Part shown: positions 41,153 to 50,341 of the stretch, one piece after another
How positions within the stretch are numbered: position 1 is the first letter of the stretch
How the letters are laid out: each line of letters opens with the position of its first letter
DNA from: an uncultured Oscillibacter sp.
GTDB taxonomy: Bacteria; Bacillota; Clostridia; Oscillospirales; Oscillospiraceae
Assembly: GCA_900770295.1 (NCBI GenBank)
Contig: CAAGJQ010000054.1
Coordinates: forward strand, 1 to 61,993
Direction: 5' to 3'
Length of the DNA stretch: 61,993 nt
Made by a program: the position numbers and the translations under genes
Notes under the pieces: generated by a model
The model's database searches: none
Told to the model about the DNA's origin: nothing
The model's input: the letters and a program-made list of their open reading frames with translations, nothing else

Positions 41153-42511
41153 ATGCTCAATCGAAAGGAGATCCTCTCCACCATCGAAATGATCGACCAG
41201 CAGCACCTGGACATCCGGACCATCACCATGGGCATCTCCCTGCTGAGCTGCTGCGATCCGAACCCGAAAAAGGCCTGCGAGAAGATTTATGACAAGATCA
41301 CCCGGTACGCGGAGAAGCTGGTCAAGACCGGCGAGGATATCGAGCAGGAGTTCGGCATCCCCATCGTGAACAAGCGCATCTCCGTCACCCCCATGGCTCT
41401 GGTGGCCGGCGCCTCCGAGACGGAGGACTATGTGCCCTTCGCCCTGGCGCTGGACCGGGCGGCCCAGACCTGCGGTGTCAACTTCATCGGCGGCTACTCC
41501 GCCCTGGTGCAGAAGGGCATGACCCCGGCGGACGAGAGGCTGATCCGCTCCATCCCCGAGGCCCTGGCCCGGACGGAGCTGGTGTGCTCCTCCATCAATG
41601 TGGGCTCCACCAGGGCGGGTATCAACATGGACGCGGTGGCCCTCATGGGCCGCATTATCAAGCAGACCGCCGAGGCCACGGCGGACCGGGACGGCCTGGG
41701 CTGCGCCAAGCTGGTGGTGTTCTGCAACGCCGTGGAGGATAACCCCTTCATGGCCGGTGCCTTCCACGGCGTGGGCGAGGCGGAGAAGGTCATCAACGTG
41801 GGCGTCTCCGGCCCCGGCGTGGTCCATCACGCCTTGCAGGCGGTCAAGGGCCAGCCCTTTGACGTGGTGGCTGAGACCGTGAAAAAGACGGCCTTCCGCG
41901 TCACCCGGATGGGCCAGCTGGTGGCCCAGGAGGCCTCCCGCCGCCTGGATACGCCCTTCGGCATCGTGGACCTGTCCCTGGCCCCAACCCCGGCTGTGGG
42001 CGACTCCGTGGCCCGCATTCTGGAGGAGATGGGTCTGGAGACCTGCGGCACCCACGGCACCACGGCGGCGCTGGCCCTGCTGAACGACGCGGTGAAGAAG
42101 GGCGGCGTCATGGCGTCCTCCTCCGTGGGCGGCCTGTCCGGCGCCTTCATCCCGGTCTCCGAGGACGAGGGCATGATTGCCGCCGCCAAGGCCGGGACAC
42201 TGTGCCTGGACAAGCTGGAGGCCATGACCTGCGTCTGCTCCGTGGGTCTGGACATGATCGCCGTCCCCGGCGACACCCCGGCGGAGACCATTGCCGCCAT
42301 CATCGCGGACGAGGCGGCCATCGGCATGGTGAACAACAAGACCACCGCCGTCCGCCTGCTGCCGGCTCCCGGCAAGACCGTGGGCGGCACCATCGAGATG
42401 GGCGGCCTGCTGGGCAGCGCTCCGGTGATGCCGGTGCACCCCGAGTCCAGCGCGGACTTCATCGCAAGAGGCGGACGTATCCCGGCGCCGCTCCACAGCC
42501 TGAAGAACTGA
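41153..42511 (+). CDS. UPF0210/PFL-family protein
   Basis: A 452-residue cytosolic protein of the UPF0210 (DUF711) family, related in fold to pyruvate formate-lyase-like barrels, but without the Cys-Cys active pair and Gly radical loop of a working enzyme. Conserved blocks seen: IRTITMGISLLSCCDPNPKK near the N-terminus, VNFIGGYSALVQKGMT, SSSVGGLSGAFIPVSEDEG, and MPVHPESSADFIARGGRIPA at the C-terminus. Its constant partner is the small ACT protein before it, so the pair may be a ligand-controlled enzyme with unknown substrate. The operon ends at the terminator seven bases on. Confidence 0.9.
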   Translation: MLNRKEILSTIEMIDQQHLDIRTITMGISLLSCCDPNPKKACEKIYDKITRYAEKLVKTGEDIEQEFGIPIVNKRISVTPMALVAGASETEDYVPFALALDRAAQTCGVNFIGGYSALVQKGMTPADERLIRSIPEALARTELVCSSINVGSTRAGINMDAVALMGRIIKQTAEATADRDGLGCAKLVVFCNAVEDNPFMAGAFHGVGEAEKVINVGVSGPGVVHHALQAVKGQPFDVVAETVKKTAFRVTRMGQLVAQEASRRLDTPFGIVDLSLAPTPAVGDSVARILEEMGLETCGTHGTTAALALLNDAVKKGGVMASSSVGGLSGAFIPVSEDEGMIAAAKAGTLCLDKLEAMTCVCSVGLDMIAVPGDTPAETIAAIIADEAAIGMVNNKTTAVRLLPAPGKTVGGTIEMGGLLGSAPVMPVHPESSADFIARGGRIPAPLHSLKN

Positions 42512-42517
42512 TTTTGG

Positions 42518-42548
42518 AAAGGACCGCTCTCGGAGCGGTCCTTTTTTT
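42518..42548 (+). terminator. Rho-independent terminator after the UPF0210 gene
   Basis: 12-bp stem (42518-42529 with 42533-42544), TCG loop, seven T residues from 42542. Confidence 0.95.
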
Positions 42549-42557
42549 CAGATGGAC

Positions 42558-42586
42558 TTGACAGAAAAACAACAGCATGCTATTAT
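42558..42586 (+). promoter_or_regulatory. Promoter of the marR-type gene
   Basis: TTGACA at 42558-42563, 17-base spacer ending in TGC, TATTAT at 42581-42586. The palindrome at 42573-42583 overlaps the spacer and the -10 box. Confidence 0.8.
42573..42583. promoter_or_regulatory. Putative MarR operator, copy 1
   Basis: CAGCATGCTAT, built on the palindrome AGCATGCT. Its reverse complement recurs exactly at 43087-43097 in front of the MATE gene. It is placed to block the marR -10 box. Confidence 0.6.
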
Positions 42587-42607
42587 ACTGAAAAAGGAGG
42601 TGGCGGC

Positions 42608-43033
42608 ATGGATGAGCTGGGTTCCTGCGGTGGCCTGATCAAGCAGATCCACGACGCACTGGAAAAGAGCGCCAACAATGCCATGCGGCCCCAGGGGATG
42701 ACCATGGCGCAGTACGGCGTCCTGCTGGCCCTGAACCGGGCGGAGGACGGAACGCTGCCGCTGAAAGAGCTGGAACAGCTCCTGCGGGTGGCCCAATCCA
42801 CGGCGGCGGGCATCGTGGCCCGGCTGGAACAGAAGGGATTTGTGGAGGGCTTTGGTGATCCCGCGGACCGCCGGGTGAAGCTGGTGCGCATCACGGCGGC
42901 GGGGGAGGCCTGCTGCCGTCAGGCGGAACAGGACATGGAGCGGACGGAGAGGGAGCTGCTGTCCGGCCTGACGGAGACCGAGCGCGCCATCTTCCTGACC
43001 CTGCTGAAAAAGGTGCGGGATACTCTGCAATAA
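42608..43033 (+). CDS. MarR-family transcriptional regulator
   Basis: A 141-residue winged-helix dimeric repressor. Helix-turn-helix region LPLKELEQLLRVAQSTAAGIVARLEQKGFV (residues ~57-86) and wing with the conserved DPADRRVKLVRIT (~90-102). The N-terminal and C-terminal helices form the dimer. Two adjacent cysteines at ~113-114 and C7 could make it redox-sensitive. AAAGGAGGTGG lies before the ATG. A MATE exporter follows after a terminator, and both genes carry the same 11-bp motif upstream, so it probably represses itself and the pump and is released by the pump's substrate. Confidence 0.93.
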   Translation: MDELGSCGGLIKQIHDALEKSANNAMRPQGMTMAQYGVLLALNRAEDGTLPLKELEQLLRVAQSTAAGIVARLEQKGFVEGFGDPADRRVKLVRITAAGEACCRQAEQDMERTERELLSGLTETERAIFLTLLKKVRDTLQ

Positions 43034-43060
43034 AATGTCCGCTTGCTGGCGGACATTTTT
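43032..43060 (+). terminator. Terminator between marR and the MATE gene
   Basis: 11-bp stem (43032-43042 with 43049-43059) and 6-base loop. The stem begins within the marR stop codon and ends in T residues. Partial read-through to the MATE gene is likely since I see no strong separate promoter. Confidence 0.85.
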
Positions 43061-43086
43061 ACCGGCAAATCAATACCATGCTTTTG

Positions 43087-43097
43087 ATAGCATGCTG
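43087..43097. promoter_or_regulatory. Putative MarR operator, copy 2
   Basis: ATAGCATGCTG, the exact reverse complement of the motif in the marR promoter, 21 bases before the MATE start. A further half copy CCATGCT lies at 43076-43082. Confidence 0.6.
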
Positions 43098-43117
43098 ATA
43101 GTTTTGGAGGAATGACA

Positions 43118-44485
43118 ATGGATGATAAAAAGACAGTGGAGCTCTTTGAGAAAGCCCCGGTGCCCACGGCGGTGCTGAAAAACGCGGTGCCCGCCATGGC
43201 GGCCATGCTGATGGTGCTGATCTACAATCTGGCGGACACATTTTTCATCGGCCAGACCCACGATGACTTGCAGGTGGCCGCCGTGTCTCTGGCGACGCCG
43301 GTGTTTCTGATCTTCATGGCCGTGGGCACCATCTTCGGCATCGGCGGCACCTCCGTCATCTCCCGGGCTATGGGGGAGGGGCGGCCGGACTATGCCAAAA
43401 AGGTGTGCTCTTTCTGCATGTGGAGCTGCGTGGCTGTGGGCCTGGTGATGTCGGCGTTGTTCCTGATCTTCATGGACCAGATTTTGATGCTGATGGGCGC
43501 CAGTCCGGACACCTGGGATTTTGCCAGGACCTATCTTACCATCGTCTCCCTGTCCGGGCCCTTTGTCCTCATCGCCAACTGCTATTCCAACGTCATCCGG
43601 GCGGAGGGCCAGTCCGGCAGGGCCATGATGGGCCAGCTGCTGGGCAATCTGCTGAACGTGATTCTGGACCCCATCATGATCCTGGCCTTCGGCTGGGAGA
43701 TCGCCGGCGCGGCCATTGCCACCGTCATCGGCAACGTGGTGGGCGCCTGCTATTATCTGATTTACTTCCTGCGGGGCAAGTCCACCCTCAGCATCCATCC
43801 CCGGGATTTCCAAATGGGGGACAAGGTCTGCACCGGTGTGCTGGCCATCGGCATTCCGGCGTCTCTGGGGTCCATCATGATGAGCGTGTCCCAGATTCTG
43901 GTCAATGCCCGGATGACCGCCTACGGCGACATGGCGGTGGCGGGCATCGGCGTGGCCATGAAGGTGACGATGATGACCGGCATGATCTGCATCGGCTTCG
44001 GCCAGGGCATCCAGCCCCTGGTGGGCTACTGTGTGGGCGCCGGGCTGTGGGACCGGCTCAAGGCGTGCATGAAGTTCTCCATGGTGTTTTCCCTGGGACT
44101 CAGCGTGGTGATGACGGTTTTGTGCTATCTGCTCACGGGACAGATCGTGGGCGCGTTCCTGACGGACCCGGCGGCGTTCGGCTACGCGGTGAATTTCGTC
44201 CACATCCTGTTGACCACCAGCTTTCTCTTCGGCATCTTCTATGTGCTGGGCAGTGCCTTGCAGGGCATGGGCGCCGCCACGGCGGCTCTCATCGTCAACC
44301 TCAGCCGCCAGGGCATCATCTATATTCCGGCCCTGTTTATTTTGGAAGCGGCCATGGGCATGAACGGCCTGCTGTGGGCCCAGCCGGTGGCGGACCTGCT
44401 GTCCACCGCGCTGGTGGCGGCGCTGTACGTCAGGACCAGCCGCCGGATGATCGCGGCGGGCGCGCGGGGGCAGAGCGATTCCTGA
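43118..44485 (+). CDS. MATE-family multidrug exporter
   Basis: Twelve-helix membrane antiporter, 455 residues, that exports drugs or toxic metabolites in exchange for Na+ or H+. Two six-helix halves are seen. N-terminal marks are VPAMAAMLMVLIYNLADTFFIGQ and GIGGTSVISRAMGEG; the C-terminal half starts near residue 240 with ASLGSIMMSVSQILVNARM and GFGQGIQPLVGYCVGA. These are typical of the Firmicutes MepA/DinF-like branch. ATG 43112 is only one base from GGAGG, so ATG 43118 is the better start. Regulation by the preceding MarR protein is inferred from the shared operator motif. Confidence 0.94.
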   Translation: MDDKKTVELFEKAPVPTAVLKNAVPAMAAMLMVLIYNLADTFFIGQTHDDLQVAAVSLATPVFLIFMAVGTIFGIGGTSVISRAMGEGRPDYAKKVCSFCMWSCVAVGLVMSALFLIFMDQILMLMGASPDTWDFARTYLTIVSLSGPFVLIANCYSNVIRAEGQSGRAMMGQLLGNLLNVILDPIMILAFGWEIAGAAIATVIGNVVGACYYLIYFLRGKSTLSIHPRDFQMGDKVCTGVLAIGIPASLGSIMMSVSQILVNARMTAYGDMAVAGIGVAMKVTMMTGMICIGFGQGIQPLVGYCVGAGLWDRLKACMKFSMVFSLGLSVVMTVLCYLLTGQIVGAFLTDPAAFGYAVNFVHILLTTSFLFGIFYVLGSALQGMGAATAALIVNLSRQGIIYIPALFILEAAMGMNGLLWAQPVADLLSTALVAALYVRTSRRMIAAGARGQSDS

Positions 44486-44521
44486 TAAAAACCGAATATC
44501 CACAGACGTCAAAATCACAAA

Positions 44522-44547
44522 AGCGGACCGCTGTTCAGCGGTCCGCT
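44522..44547 (-). terminator. Terminator between MATE gene and queH
   Basis: 11-bp perfect stem (44522-44532 with 44537-44547), GTTC loop. The T-rich tail is on the minus strand (TTTGTGATTTTG), so it favours queH, but the stem can stop both. Confidence 0.75.
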
Positions 44548-44645
44548 CCGTATATGCAAGGAAGATATAGGTTCCATCTGCCCCCGCCAGTCTGCCGATG
44601 GTCTCCCATCACTGGACAGCGGGCACAGCGGCCCATACAATGGGG

Positions 44646-45212
44646 TCATTCCGCTCCGAACTTCACCTTGTCCCTGTCGATCTGCTTTTGATACCGGTCC
44701 TGCTCGGAGAACACGCAGCCGCAGTATTTCTGCATGTAAAAGCCCAGCTCCCGGGCCCGCTGGTTCCCGGCCCGGAAATTGGGGCGGAAGTCCCGGTACA
44801 AAAATTCCACGCCGTACTGCTTCGCGTACTTCTCCGCCGCCCGGACGATGCCCTCGTGGTCCTGATAGAGACTGGCCAGCAGGGTGGAGGTAAAGGCGGT
44901 GAAGCCGTGCTCCGCAGCGTATTTCGCCGTGCCCTCGATGCGGTGCTCATAGCAGTAGACGCAGCGGTGGTCGATGTCATCCGCCACATGCCGGACGAAG
45001 TCCTTCAGGCCGTAGTCCTCCCGGACCCGGACCTCCATGCCGATGGTGGGCGCGTACTCCAGCAGGCAGTCCCGCCGGGCCTGGTATTCCTTCCAGGGGT
45101 GGATGTTGGGATTGTACCAAAACGCCACCGGCTCAATGCCCTCGGCCCGAAGGGGGTCGATGCAGGAGAGGGAGCAGGGGGCGCAGCAGGTGTGCAGCAG
45201 GACGGTATCCAT
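44646..45212 (-). CDS. queH: Epoxyqueuosine reductase QueH
   Basis: Last enzyme of queuosine synthesis, reducing epoxyqueuosine to queuosine in the tRNA anticodon; the non-cobalamin alternative to QueG. 188 residues with the family's cysteine motifs: HTCCAPCSL near the N-terminus (residues ~9-13), RCVYCYEHRIEGTA near the middle (~83-86) and YCGCVFSE near the end (~163-165), which bind a [4Fe-4S] cluster and nearby metal. FWYNPNIHPWKEYQARRD is a further conserved block. No other queuosine gene is near. Its promoter is on the minus strand (TTGGCC and an extended TATACT). Confidence 0.94.
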   Translation of the reverse strand: MDTVLLHTCCAPCSLSCIDPLRAEGIEPVAFWYNPNIHPWKEYQARRDCLLEYAPTIGMEVRVREDYGLKDFVRHVADDIDHRCVYCYEHRIEGTAKYAAEHGFTAFTSTLLASLYQDHEGIVRAAEKYAKQYGVEFLYRDFRPNFRAGNQRARELGFYMQKYCGCVFSEQDRYQKQIDRDKVKFGAE

Positions 45213-45243
45213 GAAAAAGCCTCTTTTCGTTCTGAATGGGACA

Positions 45244-45272
45244 AGTATAGCATAGAAGTTTCAAAAGGCCAA
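45244..45272 (-). promoter_or_regulatory. Promoter of queH
   Basis: Minus strand: TTGGCC (45272-45267), 17-base spacer ending in TGC, TATACT (45249-45244). Confidence 0.65.
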
Positions 45273-45333
45273 GAGCGAAAAAGTGTACCGATATTCTTAA
45301 CAAAATATTTACAGCCTTTCAGGATTTTGACGA

Positions 45334-45362
45334 TTGAACATCCGCGGGAAAAAGAGTATGAT
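45334..45362 (+). promoter_or_regulatory. Promoter of the activase/dehydratase operon
   Basis: TTGAAC at 45334-45339, 17-base spacer, TATGAT at 45357-45362. Transcription would begin near 45369, leaving a leader of about 120 bases. Confidence 0.6.
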
Positions 45363-45368
45363 ACGAAC

Positions 45369-45488
45369 TAATGTGGTATCTTGTCGCTACGTGTCAAAAA
45401 CGACAGCGTAACCGTTTAACGGCCGAACAATTGCTTGAAATGCACCCCCTCTGTGGAAAAGCCTGTCCGGCCAAAGGAGGCAATTATT
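45369..45488 (+). other. Long leader of the activase operon with possible secondary structure
   Basis: The leader can pair GGCCG (45421-45425) with CGGCC (45468-45472), ending two bases before the AGGAGG ribosome site at 45475-45480. Closer to the 5' end, TGTCG and CGACA can also pair. No known riboswitch class is recognised. Confidence 0.35.
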
Positions 45489-48413
45489 TTGAAAGTAGGA
45501 CTCGACGTGGGGTCCACCACCATCAAATGCGTGGTGCTGGACGACGCGGACAACATCCTGTACAGTACGTATGAACGGCATTTCAGTCACATCCTGGAAA
45601 AGTCCGAGGAGCTGCTGCGCCGGGTGGCGGAGCGGTATGCCCCGGAAGCGGAGCTGGCCATCTCCGGCTCCGCCGGCATGGGCATGGCGGACAGCGTGAA
45701 GGTCCCTTTCGTCCAGGAGGTCTTTGCCACCCGGGTGGCCGCCAACCGGCTGGCCCCGGGCACCGACGTCATCATTGAGCTGGGCGGCGAGGACGCCAAG
45801 ATCCTGTTCCTGACGGGCGGAACCGAAGTCCGGATGAACGGCTCCTGCGCCGGCGGCACCGGCGCCTTCATCGACCAGATGGCGACGCTTTTGAAGATGA
45901 GCGCCGACGAGATGGACGATGCCGCCCAGAAGGCGGAAAAGACGTACACCATCGCGTCCCGCTGCGGCGTGTTCGCCAAGAGCGATGTGCAGCCCCTCAT
46001 CAACCAGGGCGCCAGGGCGGAGGACATTTCCGCCAGCATCTATCAGGCCGTGGTGAACCAGACCATCGCGGGTCTGGCCCAGGGACGGCCTATCAAGGGC
46101 AATGTCCTGTACCTGGGCGGGCCGCTGACCTTTTCCCGCTGTCTCCGGGAGAGCTTTGACAAGACCCTGGGCGTCAAGGGCACCTGCCCGGAGAACAGTC
46201 TGCTGTTTGTGGCCCTGGGCGCGGCGTTTTACTCCAATCAGGTCTTTGACCTGAAAGAGGTGGCCGACCGCCTCCAGGAGCACGGCGCCTCCGAGACCTA
46301 CCGCTCCCAGCCGCCCCTGTTTGAGAGCAGGGAGGAGTACGAGGCCTTCCAGGCCCGCCATGCCAAGGCCACCGTGCCCCGCGTGCCCTTTGGGCCGGAT
46401 TACGCGGCTCCGGTACATATCGGCATCGACTCCGGCTCCACCACGGTCAAGATGACCGTCATCGACCAGGAGGCCCGCATCCTGTTTACGGATTACCGCC
46501 CCAACCTGGGCAACCCCGTGCCCCTCATCCGGGAGGTCTTACAGCAGCTCTACGACGAGCACCCGGCTCTCCATGTGGCCTCCGTCACCACCACTGGCTA
46601 CGGCGAGGACCTGGCGAAAAACGCTTTCCACGCCGACTACGGCGTGGTGGAGACCGTGGCCCACTTCACCGCCGCCCGGCACTTCCTGCCCAATGTGGAT
46701 TTTATCATCGACATCGGCGGCCAGGATATGAAGTGCTTCAAGATCGAGGACGGCGCCATCAGCAACATCTTCCTGAACGAGGCCTGCTCCTCCGGCTGTG
46801 GCAGCTTTCTCCAGACCTTTGCCCAGGCCCTGGGCTATGACGTGAAGGAGTTTGCCAAGCTGGGTCTGTTCGCGGACAGGCCCGTGGACCTGGGCAGCCG
46901 CTGCACCGTGTTCATGAACTCCAGCGTCAAGCAGGCCCAGAAGGACGGCGCCACCATTGAGAATATCTCCGCCGGCCTCTCCATCTCCGTGGTGAAAAAC
47001 GCCATTTACAAGGTCATCCGCGCCGCCTCTCCCGAGGAGCTGGGCCGGAACATCGTGGTCCAGGGCGGCACGTTCTACAACGAGGCCGTCCTCCGGGCCT
47101 TTGAGAAGGAGATGGGCGTGGAGGTCATCCGGCCCGACATCGCGGGCCTGATGGGCGCCTACGGCGCGGCATTGTACGGCCGGGGCAAGGCCGCCAGCGG
47201 CCAGACCAGCACCCTGCTGGATCGGGAGTCCCTGGCGAATTTCTGTCAGGAGACCCGCAGCGAGGTCTGTGGACGCTGCGGCAACAACTGCCAGCTGACC
47301 ATCAACACCTTCGCCGACGGTGGCACCTTCATCAGCGGCAACCGCTGTGACCGGCCTGTCACCGGCAAGGCGGACACCGGTGAGCGGAACCTGTACGATT
47401 ACAAGCGGAAGCTGATTCTGGGCTACAAGCCCGTCCCCGGCAAGCGGGGCAAGATTGGCATCCCTCTGTGCCTGAATATGTGGGAGCTGCTGCCCTTCTG
47501 GCACACCTTCTTCTCCAAGCTGGGCTTTGCCGTGTATCACAGCCCCCTCTCCAGCCGGGACCTGTATCTGAAAGGGCAGGGGACCATCCCCAGCGACACC
47601 GCCTGTTTCCCGGCGAAGCTGGCTCACGGCCATATCCAGTTCCTCTCCAAGTTGGGGCTGGACGCCATCTTCTACCCCTGCATGACCTACAATATCGACG
47701 AGGGCCTGGGGCAGAACCACTACAACTGCCCCGTGGTGGCCTACTATCCGGAGGTCATCGCCGGCAACTGTCCCGAGGTCAAGGACACCAAGTTCATCTA
47801 CGACTACGTGGGCCTCCACCGGCCCAAGGACTTCAACAAGAAGATTTTCACCATCCTGCGGCAGTACTTCCCGGACATCTCCAAGAGCGAGATCCGGGAG
47901 GCCGCTGACGCGGCCTACGCCGAGTACGCCAACCACATGGCGCTGATCCGCAAGGAGGGCGCCCGCATCATCGACCAGGCCCGGGCGGAGGGCCGCCGCA
48001 TCATCGTGCTGGCGGGCCGGCCTTACCACGTGGACCCGGAGGTCAACCACGGCATCGACACCCTCATCACCCGCTCCGGCGCGGCGGTGGTGACGGAGGA
48101 CTCCATCTCCAACCGGGTGGAGAAGTTCCCCACCACGGTGCTGAACCAGTGGACCTACCACTCCCGCCTGTACGCGGCGGCGAAATACTGCTGCTCCCAG
48201 CCTGACATGGACCTGGTGCAGCTGGTGTCCTTCGGCTGCGGTGTGGACGCCATCACCTCCGACGAGACGAGAGAGATTTTGCAGGCCGGCGGCAAGCTGT
48301 ACACCCAATTGAAAATCGACGAGATCACCAATTTGGGCGCGGTGCGCATCCGCCTGCGGAGCCTGTTCGCCGCCCTGGACGAGCAGGACGAGAAACGCGC
48401 GAAGGAGGCGTAA
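45489..48413 (+). CDS. Tandem 2-hydroxyacyl-CoA dehydratase activase with DUF2229 domain
   Basis: A 974-residue protein with two BadF/BcrA/HgdC-type ATPase modules and a C-terminal domain. Module 1 (~1-265) begins VGLDVGSTTIKCVVLD and carries the cluster cysteine in NGSCAGGTGAF and a second in SRCGVFAKSDV. Module 2 (~310-570) begins IGIDSGSTTVKMTVID and has NEACSSGCGSF and SRCTVFMNSSV. Both should bind ATP, and each cysteine pair can hold a bridging [4Fe-4S]. The DUF2229 part (~590-974) includes a CGRCGNNCQL cysteine cluster. Such activases deliver low-potential electrons using ATP. It starts at TTG 45489, eight bases after AGGAGG. The next gene follows after four bases. Confidence 0.9.
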   Translation: MKVGLDVGSTTIKCVVLDDADNILYSTYERHFSHILEKSEELLRRVAERYAPEAELAISGSAGMGMADSVKVPFVQEVFATRVAANRLAPGTDVIIELGGEDAKILFLTGGTEVRMNGSCAGGTGAFIDQMATLLKMSADEMDDAAQKAEKTYTIASRCGVFAKSDVQPLINQGARAEDISASIYQAVVNQTIAGLAQGRPIKGNVLYLGGPLTFSRCLRESFDKTLGVKGTCPENSLLFVALGAAFYSNQVFDLKEVADRLQEHGASETYRSQPPLFESREEYEAFQARHAKATVPRVPFGPDYAAPVHIGIDSGSTTVKMTVIDQEARILFTDYRPNLGNPVPLIREVLQQLYDEHPALHVASVTTTGYGEDLAKNAFHADYGVVETVAHFTAARHFLPNVDFIIDIGGQDMKCFKIEDGAISNIFLNEACSSGCGSFLQTFAQALGYDVKEFAKLGLFADRPVDLGSRCTVFMNSSVKQAQKDGATIENISAGLSISVVKNAIYKVIRAASPEELGRNIVVQGGTFYNEAVLRAFEKEMGVEVIRPDIAGLMGAYGAALYGRGKAASGQTSTLLDRESLANFCQETRSEVCGRCGNNCQLTINTFADGGTFISGNRCDRPVTGKADTGERNLYDYKRKLILGYKPVPGKRGKIGIPLCLNMWELLPFWHTFFSKLGFAVYHSPLSSRDLYLKGQGTIPSDTACFPAKLAHGHIQFLSKLGLDAIFYPCMTYNIDEGLGQNHYNCPVVAYYPEVIAGNCPEVKDTKFIYDYVGLHRPKDFNKKIFTILRQYFPDISKSEIREAADAAYAEYANHMALIRKEGARIIDQARAEGRRIIVLAGRPYHVDPEVNHGIDTLITRSGAAVVTEDSISNRVEKFPTTVLNQWTYHSRLYAAAKYCCSQPDMDLVQLVSFGCGVDAITSDETREILQAGGKLYTQLKIDEITNLGAVRIRLRSLFAALDEQDEKRAKEA

Positions 48414-48417
48414 CGGC

Positions 48418-49718
<1,301 letters not shown>

Positions 49719-49722
<4 letters not shown>

Positions 49723-50297
49723 AGGTCCTCGTTCTGATGGGCAGCCCCCGGAAGCAGGGAAATACCGCCGCTCTGCTGAAACCTTTTTGTGAGGAGCTGG
49801 AGAGCGGCGGGGCGGAGGTGGAGACCATCTGGCTGTACGGCCGGGATATCCGCCCCTGTGTGGCCTGTCGGGCCTGCCAGAAAGACTGGTCGGTGTTCGG
49901 CTGTGCCCAGAAGGACGATGTACAGGAGATTTTTGACAAGGCATTGGCCTGCGACCTACTGGTCCTGGCGACGCCGATCTACTCCTGGTACTGCACGCCG
50001 CCCATGAAGGCCCTGCTGGACCGGCTGGTGTACGGCATGAACAAGTTCTACGGCGGCGAGCGCGGCCCCTCCCTGTGGGAGGGGAAGGCCGTGGCGCTGC
50101 TCACGACCTGCGGCTACCGCCCGGAGAAGGGCTGCGACCTGTTTGAAGAGGGAATGCGGCGCTACTGCAAGCACTCCGGCCTGCGATATCTGGGCAGTCA
50201 CGCCGAGCGGCATCTGGGTTATGGGACCGTGTTCATGGACGAGGAAAAAGAGCTGCGGACCCGGGAATTTGCCCGGGAACTGCTGAAAATCTGCTGA
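49719..50297 (+). CDS. NADPH-dependent FMN reductase / flavodoxin-fold oxidoreductase
   Basis: A 192-residue flavodoxin-like protein of the iron-sulfur flavoprotein/NAD(P)H oxidoreductase group. The FMN phosphate loop is LMGSPRKQGNTAALL (residues ~6-20); a cysteine cluster CVACRACQ with a further Cys at ~67 lies at 47-54, as in iron-sulfur flavoproteins; the flavin ring loop is TPIYSWYCTPPMKALLDR. The gene overlaps the dehydratase stop by four bases (ATGA), so it is part of the operon and is a natural candidate to feed electrons to the activase. The cysteines could hold a [4Fe-4S] cluster. The physiological donor is unknown. Confidence 0.88.
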
Positions 50298-50329
50298 AAA
50301 AGAGGCATCCCGTTTGGGATGCCTCTTTT
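50298..50329. terminator. Bidirectional terminator after the activase operon
   Basis: 14-bp perfect stem (50298-50311 with 50316-50329), GTTT loop. A-rich and T-rich arms let it stop the convergent minus-strand gene as well. Confidence 0.93.
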
Positions 50330-50341
50330 GATAGATGGGAT

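Noticed and set aside
45435..45488. ATG-initiated 18-codon extension of the activase
   Set aside because: The TTG at 45489 follows AGGAGG by eight bases and begins the conserved VGLDVGSTT strand; the extension has no ribosome site.
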